Part shown: piece by piece, positions 50,403 to 60,959 of the stretch
Numbering within the stretch: position 1 is the stretch's first letter
Layout of the letters: each line of letters starts with the position of its first letter
The notes under the pieces: generated by a model
Database searches by the model: none
Told to the model about the DNA's origin: nothing
Seen by the model: only the letters and a program-made list of their open reading frames with translations
DNA from: Mycteria americana
Lineage: Eukaryota; Chordata; Aves; Ciconiiformes; Ciconiidae
DNA length: 64,000 bases
Reading direction: 5' to 3'
NCBI RefSeq assembly: GCF_035582795.1
Contig: NC_134365.1
Location: forward strand, 221,667,887-221,731,886
Position numbers and translations under genes: made by a program

Positions 50403-51025
50403 TGCCGCAAAGAAGGCGAATGGTGTCCTCAGCTGCATTAGACAAAAGTATTGCCAGCAGGTCAAAGGAGGTGGTCCCTCCCCTCTGCCCAGCACTGGTG
50501 AGGCCACAGCTGGAGCGCTGGGTCCAGTGCTGAGCTCCCCAGTACAAGAGAGACATGGACATACTGGGGAGAGCCCCAAGAAGGGCCATGAAGATACTGA
50601 AGGGACTGGAGCATCTCTGCTATGAGGAAAGGCTGAGAATGCTGGGACTGCTCAGTCTGGAGAAGAGAAAGCTCAGGGAGGACCTTCTCAATGTCTATAA
50701 ATACCTGATGGGAGAGTGCCAAGAGGACGGAGCCAGGCTCTTTCCCGTGGTGCCCAGTGCCAGGACCAGAGGCCACGGGCACAAACTGAAACACAGGAGG
50801 GTCCCTCTGAACATCGGGAAAGACTTTTCACTGTGAGGGTGAGCGAGCACTGGCACAGGTTGTCCAGGGAGGTTGTGGAGTCTCCATGCTTGGAGATATT
50901 AGAGTCATCTTGACATGGTCCTCGACAAGTGTCTCTAGATAGCCCTGCTTGAGCAGGGCGTTGGAGCAGCTGACCTCCAGAGATCCCTTCTCACCTCAAC
51001 CAGCCTGTGATTCTGTGATTCTGTA
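50403..51025 (+). mobile_element. CR1 fragment, 620 bp, the longest in the window
   Basis: Starts in the region just after the ORF2 motif area (GGCGAATGGTGTCCTCAGCT, GCATTAGACAAAAGTATTGC). It continues with GGTGAGGCCACAGCTGGAGC, CCCCAGTACAAGAGAGACAT and GGACTGGAGCATCTCTGCTA, and ends GTGATTCTGTGATTCTGTAG. It is 5'-truncated, plus orientation and diverged. The short frames in it are retroposon remnants. Confidence 0.93.
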
Positions 51026-53585
51026 GCTGCTGCGTGTGGTGTGGTTGCAATCCCATTGCATGCCAGTGTCCATGCCAGGGAATTACTGCTCTGCAAAACG
51101 ACGTGAATCCTAATGCCTTGGGGGGGTTCGAGCTTTGTGAGCAAGATATGGACTTGTACTGCCTTTGTGCCACTTTGTGTGCTTCTCAGCCCTTCGATTT
51201 GCTGTCCATAACAGTCATTTTATCTGTTTGCCTCCAGGAAGCTTCCGGTCTTCCCAACTTATGTGAACAGATACATGGAAGTAGGGTTTTCTGGTCAAAC
51301 CTGACTTTGGTAAGTCTCCGTGGTACTTTGTGCGTGGGTGTATTTAAAACGTGTCAGTGGTGTCATTCCTCTGCTTGATAGACGCGCTCATGCTGGTTTG
51401 GCTTTGTAATCTGCTTTACGGACTAAAATGCAATATTCCCTTCGGTCACAGGCTGAAGAAGCAGAAATGCAAGGACGCTTGTCTTTGGTGAAACGTGTTT
51501 CTTATTCATAGTACCATTTATGGTTTTAGGAGTAGTTGCCCAACTTACATGTAAATTATACTCGCTAACATTTATCAACTTCATTGCTAAGGAAGGAGGA
51601 TGAAGGTGAATTTAAAACAACACCTAGGGAAAGCACTGAAGCCCTCGGCGTGTGAACCATTGGATGTGCTGACTGTGGGTCACTTGAACAAACCGGAAAG
51701 TGCTGCTCTGGCTCCTCCTGCAGCACAGAGGACAGCCAGGAAAGGTCCACATCGCATGCACCAATCTCCTTCTGGTTTGAACGGGAATCTACGGATGTTC
51801 ATACCCCAGAGGGATTCGAGCAACTAAGACTGGGCACCCAGTTCTCCCATCCTCACCAGTTCCCCACCGCCTCTCGTGCCTCCTTCCCTCCTGCCAGCCC
51901 TCTCCAGCCCCTGTCATACGCTGGGGTGGCCGGGGCTCAGCCAGCCTCGTCCCCTGCAAGCCCAGGGGGCAGGAGGGATGGTGCAAAGCAACGAGCAAAC
52001 GTCACCGCTTTTCTAGCAACATCAGCAACGCGGGAACGGGACCATCCTGCCTCTTGCCGGCAGTGGCAGCTCCGCCGCTGGGGTGGAGCAAGGCAGGAGC
52101 AGCCCATCCCCAGGGGACTTTTCTGCTTTGCCGGCTATTTTCTACCTTTCAGACGTTAAGAATCACTCGGAGATGAGCAACCCCTCGTGAAAGGTTTTAT
52201 TTTGTAGGGAAGTTGGGGGCTTCTGCCTCTACCTGGGAACCTTGGCATGAGCTCAGTGCCTTGGGGCAACGATGTTTTCTTACCTCATCACATGCACAGA
52301 GCTGCAATATTACTGAACCCAATTTATCACCCTTTCTCTGGTGGACGAGATCTAACTTTAACCCTATTTCATACCTCCTGGCTACCTCGACCAGTGTGTT
52401 CTCATCCTGGGAAGAGTCACTGCTGCTACAGCTTCTCACATCAGCCATTTCCTTTGATTCTTCCCCTGACATCTCTGTTTTTCTTAATTTAAGCTTACCT
52501 AACATTTGGTTGTTATGTTTTGCAAATTATCTAGCATTTCTATTTTGGAGATCTACAGAAGCCTGTCAACGTTACTCCAGCAGTCTCTCTACCATGGTTC
52601 CTCCTCCTTTATGCTTGAATAGTCCTTACTTTCTGTCTCTTACCCTCCCAAAAAATCCAAAAAAGGAACAAAGCTACTGTGGGTTAAAAGAAAACGTCTC
52701 CTGTAAATAAATACCTGGTTAGGAGATGATATTCACAAGGGCGGAAATTAAAGGGGAGACAGCCGGGGACTGGTTTGAGTCCCACGTAGTTTGTCGTGCT
52801 TTTGCAAGAGAGAGAAAAGGAGTAAGCAGAGAAGCGGCAAAGTTTCCCATGACACAAATTATGAAGGGAGGTAAACATGATTTGGGAAGAGCCACAGAGA
52901 AATGCCGCGATCCTGAATCGCTGGGTGATGGAGCAGTCGCGTGTTGGTGTTGACGAACACAGGGTAATGAGCGTGGAGAAAGACAAACTGACAACGTGCA
53001 CTGACAAGTTGAAAATTAGGTGTTACCACGTGGGAAAGGGCATGAAGACAACCACGGTAGCTCTCTGAAAACAGCAACTCAGCACCATCGGCTGCCCCCA
53101 AAATGGAGCAAATCGTCATGAACACTGGGAAGCAAACAGAGCAAAAGCAAAAGCATCGGCAAAAGCAAAAGCAAAAGAAAGCAAAAGCATCATTATCCCA
53201 CATAGTGTCCTGAATCCTCAGATACAGCACCCAACGATTTCACCTCCTCATCTACCTCAAAATGGATTGTTTGGTGTTTCTCCTGCCACAAACACACCCG
53301 CAGAAGCTTTGCTCCAGCCCGGGCTGGCTCTGACCCTTTGTGTGTTGCTCCAATTTTGCTCCTGCGGTCTCATGCCGTGTTCATCGTGCTTTGTCTCCTC
53401 TGCTGGGGATCACTAAGGGCTCCCAAAGGGCTGATGTCTCCCTGCATTTTTTGTCTTCCCTCTACATTTCAGTACGTTGCCTCTGCTTCGCATCCATGCC
53501 CTCAACAGCATTTCTTTAAGGACCTGCCAGCCCTTAGCTGAGGAGTCACAGGAGACCCAAGTAGCCGGGAGCCTCCATCCCAGGG
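51026..53585. other. Intergenic, no gene recognised
   Basis: Contains a GCAAAA hexamer run at 53132-53190. The minus strand at 52260-52505 has an open frame rich in Ser and acidic residues with a possible splice donor (GAG/gtaaga near 52285); it matches no family I know and may be chance. Confidence 0.45.
53132..53190. repeat. GCAAAA hexanucleotide microsatellite
   Basis: About eight units of GCAAAA with interruptions (GCATCG, GAAA). Confidence 0.85.
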
Positions 53586-53608
53586 GAAGCCACACCATGC
53601 CTGGGTGG

Positions 53609-53613
53609 CACGT
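53609..53613. repeat. Target site duplication, left copy (CACGT)
   Basis: CACGT directly before the LTR start, matched by CACGT at 54166-54170 directly after its end. Confidence 0.85.
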
Positions 53614-53737
53614 TGTCGTGGTTTAGCCCCCGCCGGCAGCTCAGCCCCCCCAGCCGCTCGCTCCCTCCCCCGCGGTGGGATGGGGGAGAGAATCGGAAGG
53701 GCAAAAGTAAGAAAACTTGAGGGTTGAGATAAAGCAG

Positions 53738-53743
53738 TTTAAT
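53738..53743 (-). promoter_or_regulatory. LTR poly(A) signal ATTAAA
   Basis: Within the solo LTR, downstream of its TATA box in minus orientation. A known variant signal; activity is not shown. Confidence 0.5.
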
Positions 53744-53912
53744 AGGGAAAGCAAAAGCCACGCACGCAAGCAAAGCAAAGTGAGGAATTAATTCACTTCC
53801 CATGGGCAGGCAGGGGTTCAGCCATCTCCAGGGCTCCATCACGGGTAACGGTGACTTGGGAAGACAAACGCCATCACTCCCAACGTCCCCCCCTTCCTTC
53901 TTCTTCCCCAGC

Positions 53913-53920
53913 TTTATATA
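53913..53920 (-). promoter_or_regulatory. LTR TATA box TATATAAA
   Basis: Perfect TATA box in the minus-strand direction inside the LTR, so a residual promoter would fire away from the ADAM gene. Confidence 0.5.
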
Positions 53921-54165
53921 CTGAGCATGACGCCATGTGGTATGGAATGTCCCTTTGGGCAGTTTGGATCAACTGTCCTGGCTGTGCCCCCTCCCAGCTT
54001 CTTCTGCACCCGGCAGAGCAGGGGAAGCTGAAAAGTCCTTGGCCAGTGCAGCAACAACTCAAACATCTCTGTGTTATCAACGCTGTCTTCAGCACAAATC
54101 CAAACCATAGCCCCACACCAGCCACTATAAAGAAAATTAACTCTGTCTCAGCTGAAACCAGGACA

Positions 54166-54170
54166 CACGT
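54166..54170. repeat. Target site duplication, right copy (CACGT)
   Basis: Matches CACGT at 53609-53613 on the other side of the LTR. Confidence 0.85.
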
Positions 54171-54480
54171 CAAGAAGAGCCACACCATGTCTGGGTGGCA
54201 CATCAAGAAGAGCCACACCATGTCTGGGTGGCACACAAGAAGAGCCACACCATGCCTGGGTGGCACACAAGAAGAGCTTTGTGCCATGGGCAGGAGATGG
54301 GCTGAGCTTGGCCATGACTCCCTTGCCCAGCACCGTGCCCCTGGGGGGAAGGAGAGGTGGCAAGCACATGTGATGCAGCGTTTTCCATTTAAATGCTCTG
54401 ATGGGAAGAATGACAGTTTCCGCATTAACGGACCCCTGATTTCTGGAGTTCAGTTACGAGCTGCTGGGAAAGGCACAGGC

Positions 54481-54660
54481 TGAGGGGCAGGGGGGGCTGG
54501 ATGCCAGTAGGAGGACAGAGGAAAGGGCCCAGGTGGTAGGTGGAGGTGGGACAGGACAGGATGGGACAGAATGAGTCGCAGGTGGAGGAGGGATGGTGGC
54601 AGTTGGAAGTGGGATTGGGGTTGCTGGAAGGTGGCGGAACAGGCCCAGGTGGCAGTTGGA
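54481..54660. repeat. G-rich, GGA/GGT-rich sequence leading into the large array
   Basis: The plus strand is strongly purine- and G-rich, with irregular GGTGGCAGTTGGAG-like words that recur inside the array to the right. It looks like a degenerate edge of that array. Confidence 0.55.
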
Positions 54661-55950
54661 GGAGGGAAGGGGATGGGATGGGGATGGGATGGGGATGGCA
54701 TGGCGTGGCATAGGGATGGGATTAGATGGGACGGGAAAGGATGGGTGGCAGCTGGAGGAAGGATGGGGACGGGATGGGGATGGCGTGGCATGGCGTGGCA
54801 TGGCATAGGGATGGGATTAGATGGGATGGGAAAGGATGGGTGGCAGTTGGAGGAAGGATGGGGTGGCGTGGCGTGGCGTGGCGTGGCATGGCATGGCGTG
54901 GCATGGCATGGCACGAGATGGGTGGCAGTTGGAGGAAGGATGGGGTGGCGTGGGGTGGCGTGGCGTGGGGTGTCATGGCATGGCGTGGCGTGGCGTGGCG
55001 TGGCACGAGATGGGTGGCAGTTGGAGGAAGGATGGGGTGGCGTGGGGTGGCATGGCATGGCGTGGCGTGGCGTGGCGTGGCACGAGATGGGTGGCAGTTG
55101 GAGGAAGGATGGGGTGGCGTGGGGTGGCATGGCGTGGGGTGGCGTGGGGTGGCGTGGCATGGGGTGGCATGGCGTGGCGTGGCATGGCATGGCATGGCAT
55201 GGCATGGCACGAGATGGGTGGCAGTTGGAGGAAGGATGGGGTGGGGTGGCATGGCGTGGCGTGGCACGAGATGGGTGGCAGTTGGAGGAGGGATGGGGTG
55301 GCGTGGGGTGGCGTGGCGTGGGGTGTCATGGCATGGCGTGGCGTGGCGTGGCGTGGCACGAGATGGGTGGCAGTTGGAGGAAGGATGGGGTGGCGTGGGG
55401 TGGCATGGCATGGCGTGGCGTGGCACGAGATGGGTGGCAGTTGGAGGAAGGATGGGGTGGCGTGGGGTGGCGTGGCGTGGGGTGGCGTGGGGTGGCGTGG
55501 CATGGGGTGGCATGGCGTGGCGTGGCATGGCATGGCATGGCATGGCATGGCACGAGATGGGTGGCAGTTGGAGGAAGGATGGGGTGGGGTGGCATGGCAT
55601 GGCGTGGCGTGGCGTGGCACGAGATGGGTGGCAGTTGGAGGAGGGATGGGGTGGCGTGGGGTGGCATGGCATGGCGTGGCGTGGCACGAGATGGGTGGCA
55701 GTTGGAGGAAGGATGGGGTGGCGTGGGGTGGCGTGGCGTGGGGTGGCGTGGGGTGGCGTGGCATGGGGTGGCATGGCGTGGCGTGGCATGGCATGGCATG
55801 GCATGGCATGGCACGAGATGGGTGGCAGTTGGAGGAAGGATGGGGTGGGGTGGCATGGCATGGCGTGGCGTGGCGTGGCACGAGATGGGTGGCAGTTGGA
55901 GGAGGGAAGGGAAGGGAGGGAAGGAGAGAGGAGGGGAGGGAAAGCAGGTA
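54661..55950. repeat. Large TGGCA/TGGCG satellite array with higher-order structure
   Basis: About 1.3 kb of runs of TGGCR pentamers (R = A or G) separated by a constant spacer, CACGAGATGGGTGGCAGTTG then GAGGAAGGATGGGG. The spacer recurs about twelve times at varied distances (about 58 to 127 bases). A higher-order unit of 261 bases starts at 55424 and again at 55685; the second copy matches the first base for base for about 220 bases. A related unit starts at 55081. The plus strand has few C. Because pentamers rotate through all three frames and lack stops, long open frames appear on both strands; these are not genes. True length may be mis-assembled. Confidence 0.93.
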
Positions 55951-56392
55951 GAAGGGGGTTGGGATGGTGGGAGGCGGCAGATGGAGCCCAGGTGGCAGCT
56001 GGAAGATGGCAGGGCAGGGCTGGGTGGCAGCAGGGTGAGGGGTTGGGGCGGGGACAGGACGGGTCCAGGCCGGGGCAGGACACGGAGGCCCCCAGTGCCA
56101 GCTGGCGATGCAGGAGTGGAGCTGGATGAGGGCAAGAGCAGGGGCTTGGGTGCAGCTCGGGGCTGGAGGGTCCGGTGGCAGTTGGGGGGGCCCAACAAGG
56201 GGCCAAGGGAGATGGGGAGTGGGGCTGGGCGGCTGCTGGGAGAGGTGGGATGGGGCCACGGCCAAGCAAGGTGGTGGGGGTGGAAACAGGGTGACAACCC
56301 CCCGGGGTGGGCTGAGGCCAGGGGAGGTTGGGGTGGGGGCTGCACTGATGGAGTGTCCCCACAGGGCTGGCCTGGCCTGGAGGGACACGGGG
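55951..56392. other. GC-rich stretch upstream of the ADAM signal exon
   Basis: Non-array, G-rich on the plus strand. It may contain the promoter or 5' untranslated region of the ADAM gene. TGTCCCCACAG ending at 56364 looks like a splice acceptor, so the first coding exon may begin at 56365 after a leader intron. No TATA box was seen. Confidence 0.4.
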
Positions 56393-56462
56393 ATGGGGAC
56401 AGGGCACTGCCCACCCCCAAGGGGCGTGTGGGTCACGGCACTGATCCTGCTCCTCCGCCCAG
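56393..56462 (+). CDS. ADAM exon 1: start codon and signal peptide
   Basis: ATG at 56393, then 22 further codons and one base to the donor CAG/gtgagg at 56462/56463 (phase 1). The translation has a hydrophobic core, VWVTALILLL, after a Pro/Arg segment, as in a signal peptide. The frame is also open upstream, with another ATG at 56348 (15 codons earlier), so the start could be there. A possible acceptor at 56364 would remove that alternative. Similarity to other ADAM signal peptides is not expected, so this exon rests on frame, phase, hydrophobicity and position. Confidence 0.65.
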
Positions 56463-56588
56463 GTGAGGGGCAGGGAGAGGGGGGACGGAGCAGGGCTGGG
56501 GGACCCCAAAGGGCAGGGTGGAGGGACACAGGGGGCATGCGGGTGGAGGGAGGTGGGAGGGGAAGTGGGCAGGGGGATGTGGGGGGCA

Positions 56589-57262
56589 CGCATGGGGGTG
56601 ACGTGGGATGGGGGACACGCATGGGGTGATGTGGGATGGGGGACATGCATGGGGTGATGTGGGATGGGGGACACGCATGGGGGGAATGTGGGTGGGGGAC
56701 ACGCATGGGGTGACGTGGGATGGGGGACATGCATGGGGTGACATGGGATGGGGGACACGCATGGGGTGACGTGGGATGGGGGACACGCATGGGGTGATGT
56801 GGGATGGGGGACATGCATGGGGTGATGTGGGATGGGGGACACGCATGGGGGGAATGTGGGTGGGGGACATGCATGGGGTGACGTGGGATGGGGGACATGC
56901 ATGGGGTGATGTGGGATGGGGGACACGCATGGGGGGAATGTGGGTGGGGGACATGCATGGGGTGACGTGGGATGGGGGACATGCATGGGGGGAATGTGGG
57001 TGGGGGACACGCATGGGGTGACGTGGGATGGGGGACATGCATGGGGTGACATGGGATGGGGGACACGCATGGGGTGACGTGGGATGGGGGACACGCATGG
57101 GGTGATGTGGGATGGGGGACACGCATGGGGGGAATGTGGGTGGGGGACATGCATGGGGTGACGTGGGATGGGGGACACGCATGGGGTGACGTGGGATGGG
57201 GGACATGCATGGGGGGAATGTGGGTGGGGGACACGCATGGGAGGACGTGGGATGGGGGACAT
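56589..57262. repeat. 28-bp G-rich minisatellite, about 24 units, in ADAM intron 1
   Basis: Unit CGCATGGGGTGACGTGGGAT followed by GGGGGACA. Variants exchange CGCAT/TGCAT, GACG/GATG/GACA, and one class reads GGGGGGAATGTGGGT instead. The variant classes recur in ordered blocks, which suggests duplication of several units at a time. Each unit has three G runs of 3-6 bases on the plus (coding) strand. Long minus-strand frames through it arise because 28 is not a multiple of 3 and the unit lacks stops. Confidence 0.95.
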
Positions 57263-57570
57263 GCAGGCATGGGGACGTGTGTAGGGGGACACGGGGGACA
57301 ACAGGTGGAGGGACGTGGGTGCAGGCTGGGGACACGGGCTGGGGGACGTGGGCTTGGGGACCTTGGCCAGGGGAAGGCAGGGTGGGGGACACAGGCTGGG
57401 GGATGCAGCCTGGGGCATACGGGTGGAGGACGTGGATGGGGGACGCAAGGGCAGGGATGAGGGTGGGGGATGCGGGAGACACGGGCAGGGGGTGCAGGAT
57501 GGGGACAAGCATGGAGGGACGTGGGCTGGGGAGCGTGGGCTGGGGACGCGAGCAGGGGGATGCATGCTGG
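57263..57570. repeat. Degenerate G-rich repeat continuing the 28-bp array
   Basis: Words such as GGGGGACACGGGCTGGGGGA and GGGACGTGGGCTGGGGA recur without a fixed period. This looks like an older, decayed edge of the same array. Confidence 0.7.
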
Positions 57571-57860
57571 GCTCAGCATCTGGTAATTGCAGAAGTAATC
57601 TCATTTTTCCCCTTTTTAAAAAATGTTCTCTGGAGTTTCTTGTATCCTAAGCTTCATTAGAAGCCAGCATTAACAGCAGAGAGCTGCTCAACCACCTCCT
57701 TTATACCTCTCCGTGAAGACAGATGGACTCGCAAAATTTAAACCCACCAAATTTTTCAAACTTCCACTTAAAATCCTCCTTCTGCACTGCAGGGGTGGGA
57801 AATCCTTCATTGCCTGGTGTGATTAATGCCCTTTTTCCCTAAATGCAGAATCTCTTTCAG

Positions 57861-57943
57861 GTTTTACTGAAGCATCAAGAATCATCTACTCCGAAGTAAC
57901 AGTGCCCAGGCGGCTGGAGGCAAAGGATGGGACCTTCGCAGAG
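57861..57943 (+). CDS. ADAM exon 2: start of prodomain
   Basis: Acceptor TCTCTTTCAG, first base 57861, phase 1 in; donor GAG/gtaatt, phase 0 out. Encodes FTEASRIIYSEVTVPRRLEA then KDGTFAE, the first strand of an ADAM prodomain (family pattern: E-V-x-x-P-x-R-L). A second AG, AAATGCAG at 57848, lies 12 bases upstream in the same frame with a good pyrimidine tract; using it would add ESLS near the signal peptidase site. Confidence 0.88.
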
Positions 57944-58141
57944 GTAATTTGCTTTTTAAAAAATGATTTTTAGACGACAGGTCCCTCCAGGCTGTACCCT
58001 GCCTCTGCCAGGGGCCGCGGGTGCGTGCCAAAGGGAGAGCGGGGTGAGGAGACTGCCAAAAATCAGCCACAATCAGCCTGTAAATAGCGTTTCCACTGTT
58101 GGATTAATTTCTGAAATTAATCAGTGGCTCGGCCGTTCCAG

Positions 58142-58206
58142 GGGGACAGGTCCTATTTAATAACGGCAGAAGGAAACCACCACATCATCCATCTGACGCA
58201 GGCAAA
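58142..58206 (+). CDS. ADAM exon 3: prodomain
   Basis: Acceptor GTTCCAG at 58141, donor AA/gtaagg after 58206 (phase 0 in, 2 out). Encodes GDRSYLITAEGNHHIIHLTQ and A. The pattern SY-x-I-x-x-E-G-x-x-x-x-I-H-L is standard for ADAM prodomains. A nearby AG at 58149 would break the frame. Confidence 0.9.
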
Positions 58207-58307
58207 GTAAGGCTCTTCCCCAGTTTTCCTTCTTCTGCTGTTTTATTCAAAGGGCCACTACGGGGAATTAATTAACCCGCACTGAGGATTTCTGCTTTGC
58301 TTTTCAG

Positions 58308-58386
58308 AAATTTGATAGCCAAGGACATCGCAGTTTTCACGTACAGTCCGGAGGGACACCTGATAACCGAGTTTCCATACATTCAG
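58308..58386 (+). CDS. ADAM exon 4: prodomain
   Basis: Acceptor TGCTTTTCAG at 58307, donor CAG/gtaagt after 58386 (phase 2 in, 0 out). Encodes KNLIAKDIAVFTYSPEGHLI then TEFPYIQ, matching the ADAM pattern L-x-x-x-F-x-V-x-T-Y-x-x-x-G-x-L-x-x-x-x-P-x-I-Q. Confidence 0.93.
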
Positions 58387-58846
58387 GTAAGTTTAGACGT
58401 CTGTCAAGGATGCATCAGCAGCCAGAACTACACCAGTGGGTCTGAGCAAGGGATGGCTTTCTGTTTCTAAAAAAATCTGGTATTTTTACACCGTTTGTTT
58501 AAAAAAATGAAGGAAATTGTACAGAGACTGACAAAAACTAGAAAAACAATTTCAGACTGATCAGCACACTTGATTTCCCTTTCAATTTTCAAAAGTTTTT
58601 AAAATAATCTTACTCGTCAAAAGAAGAACTGAGACATCAAACACTACCACCTAAAAATTAATCATTATCCAACGACGAGCTATCGGCTCCTGCTTTTTCC
58701 CTGCTTACCTCTTAAGCCTTCACTCTTTTTTGCACATGAAATACCCCTTCCAAAGTGGTGAAGGGTGGATTTGGGGAGGTTTTATGTGTCCCTTTACTGA
58801 TGCAGGGGTTTTTGACCTGGGCATGGGAGCTTTTCCCACAGCCTGA

Positions 58847-60763
<1,917 letters not shown>

Positions 60764-60959
60764 TGGAGTTTTGCAAATTGGAGATCTGAGGTATGAAATC
60801 AAGCCCGTGGAGAACTCCTCAACGTTTCAACACCTCATTTACCGAAGGGCATTGGAAGGTGGCTCACGTCGTCTGTGCCAAGTGCCCGAAGAGCACAAGG
60901 ACCATCTACTCGAAGACGGAGAACTTGCAAACAGGAGTCGTAAAATCCTTGTTAGCAAA
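60764..60959 (+). CDS. ADAM exon 6: end of prodomain with cysteine-switch region
   Basis: Acceptor AAATTCGCAG at 60763, donor AAA/gtaagg after 60959 (phase 2 in, 0 out). Encodes SGVLQIGDLRYEIKPVENSS, TFQHLIYRR, a linker, and RRLCQVPEE, the likely cysteine switch (Cys 163) that holds the catalytic zinc. Most ADAMs have Gly after this Cys; here it is Gln. N-glycosylation sites at N142-S-S and N181-R-S. Confidence 0.93.

Larger units (their letters stand above)
53614..54165 (-). mobile_element. Solo LTR of an avian endogenous retrovirus (ERVL-type), 552 bp
   Basis: Ends are TGTCGTGGTTTA and CCAGGACA, the TG...CA form of retroviral LTRs. The body has the stretches common to a widespread avian LTR family (GGTTGAGATAAAGCAGTTTA, GGTATGGAATGTCCC, CAGCTGAAACCAGGACA). 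Read on the minus strand it has a TATA box (TATATAAA at 53920-53913) and, 170 bases further, the poly(A) signal ATTAAA (53743-53738), so transcription would run leftward. A 5-bp duplication (CACGT) flanks it, the size expected for the ERVL class. No gag, pol or env remnant is present, so it is a solo LTR left by recombination between the two LTRs of a provirus. Confidence 0.88.
53586..54280. repeat. 32-33-bp minisatellite, split by a solo LTR
   Basis: Unit: CAAGAAGAGCCACACCATGT followed by CTGGGTGGCACA(T). Three full copies lie at 54171-54203, 54204-54235 and 54236-54267, with the start of a fourth. To the left of the LTR, 53586-53613 holds the end of another copy (GAAGCCACACCATGCCTGGG then TGGCACGT). 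Removing the LTR and one copy of its target duplication restores an unbroken array. Confidence 0.85.
56463..57860 (+). other. ADAM intron 1, mostly tandem repeat
   Basis: 1.4 kb. More than half is the 28-bp minisatellite and its degenerate continuation. The last 290 bases are ordinary sequence ending in the pyrimidine-rich acceptor. Confidence 0.6.

Noticed and set aside
50555-50836. 93-codon plus-strand frame (EERLRMLGLLSLEKRKLRED)
   Set aside because: This is the translated 3' non-coding part of CR1, common throughout bird genomes.
53851-54483. 210-codon plus-strand frame with three KKSHTMSGWH-type repeats
   Set aside because: It is the LTR plus the 32-33-bp minisatellite read in one frame, not a gene.
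54661-57262. CRISPR-like regular repeats
   Set aside because: The units are directly adjacent or separated by other repeats, with no unique spacers, in a bird genome. They are satellite arrays.
54571-57604. Open frames of 631, 467, 376 (plus) and 960, 868, 364, 359 (minus) codons
   Set aside because: They coincide with the TGGCR and 28-bp arrays, overlap in several frames and both strands, and the translation just repeats the DNA unit. No domain, no splice structure.
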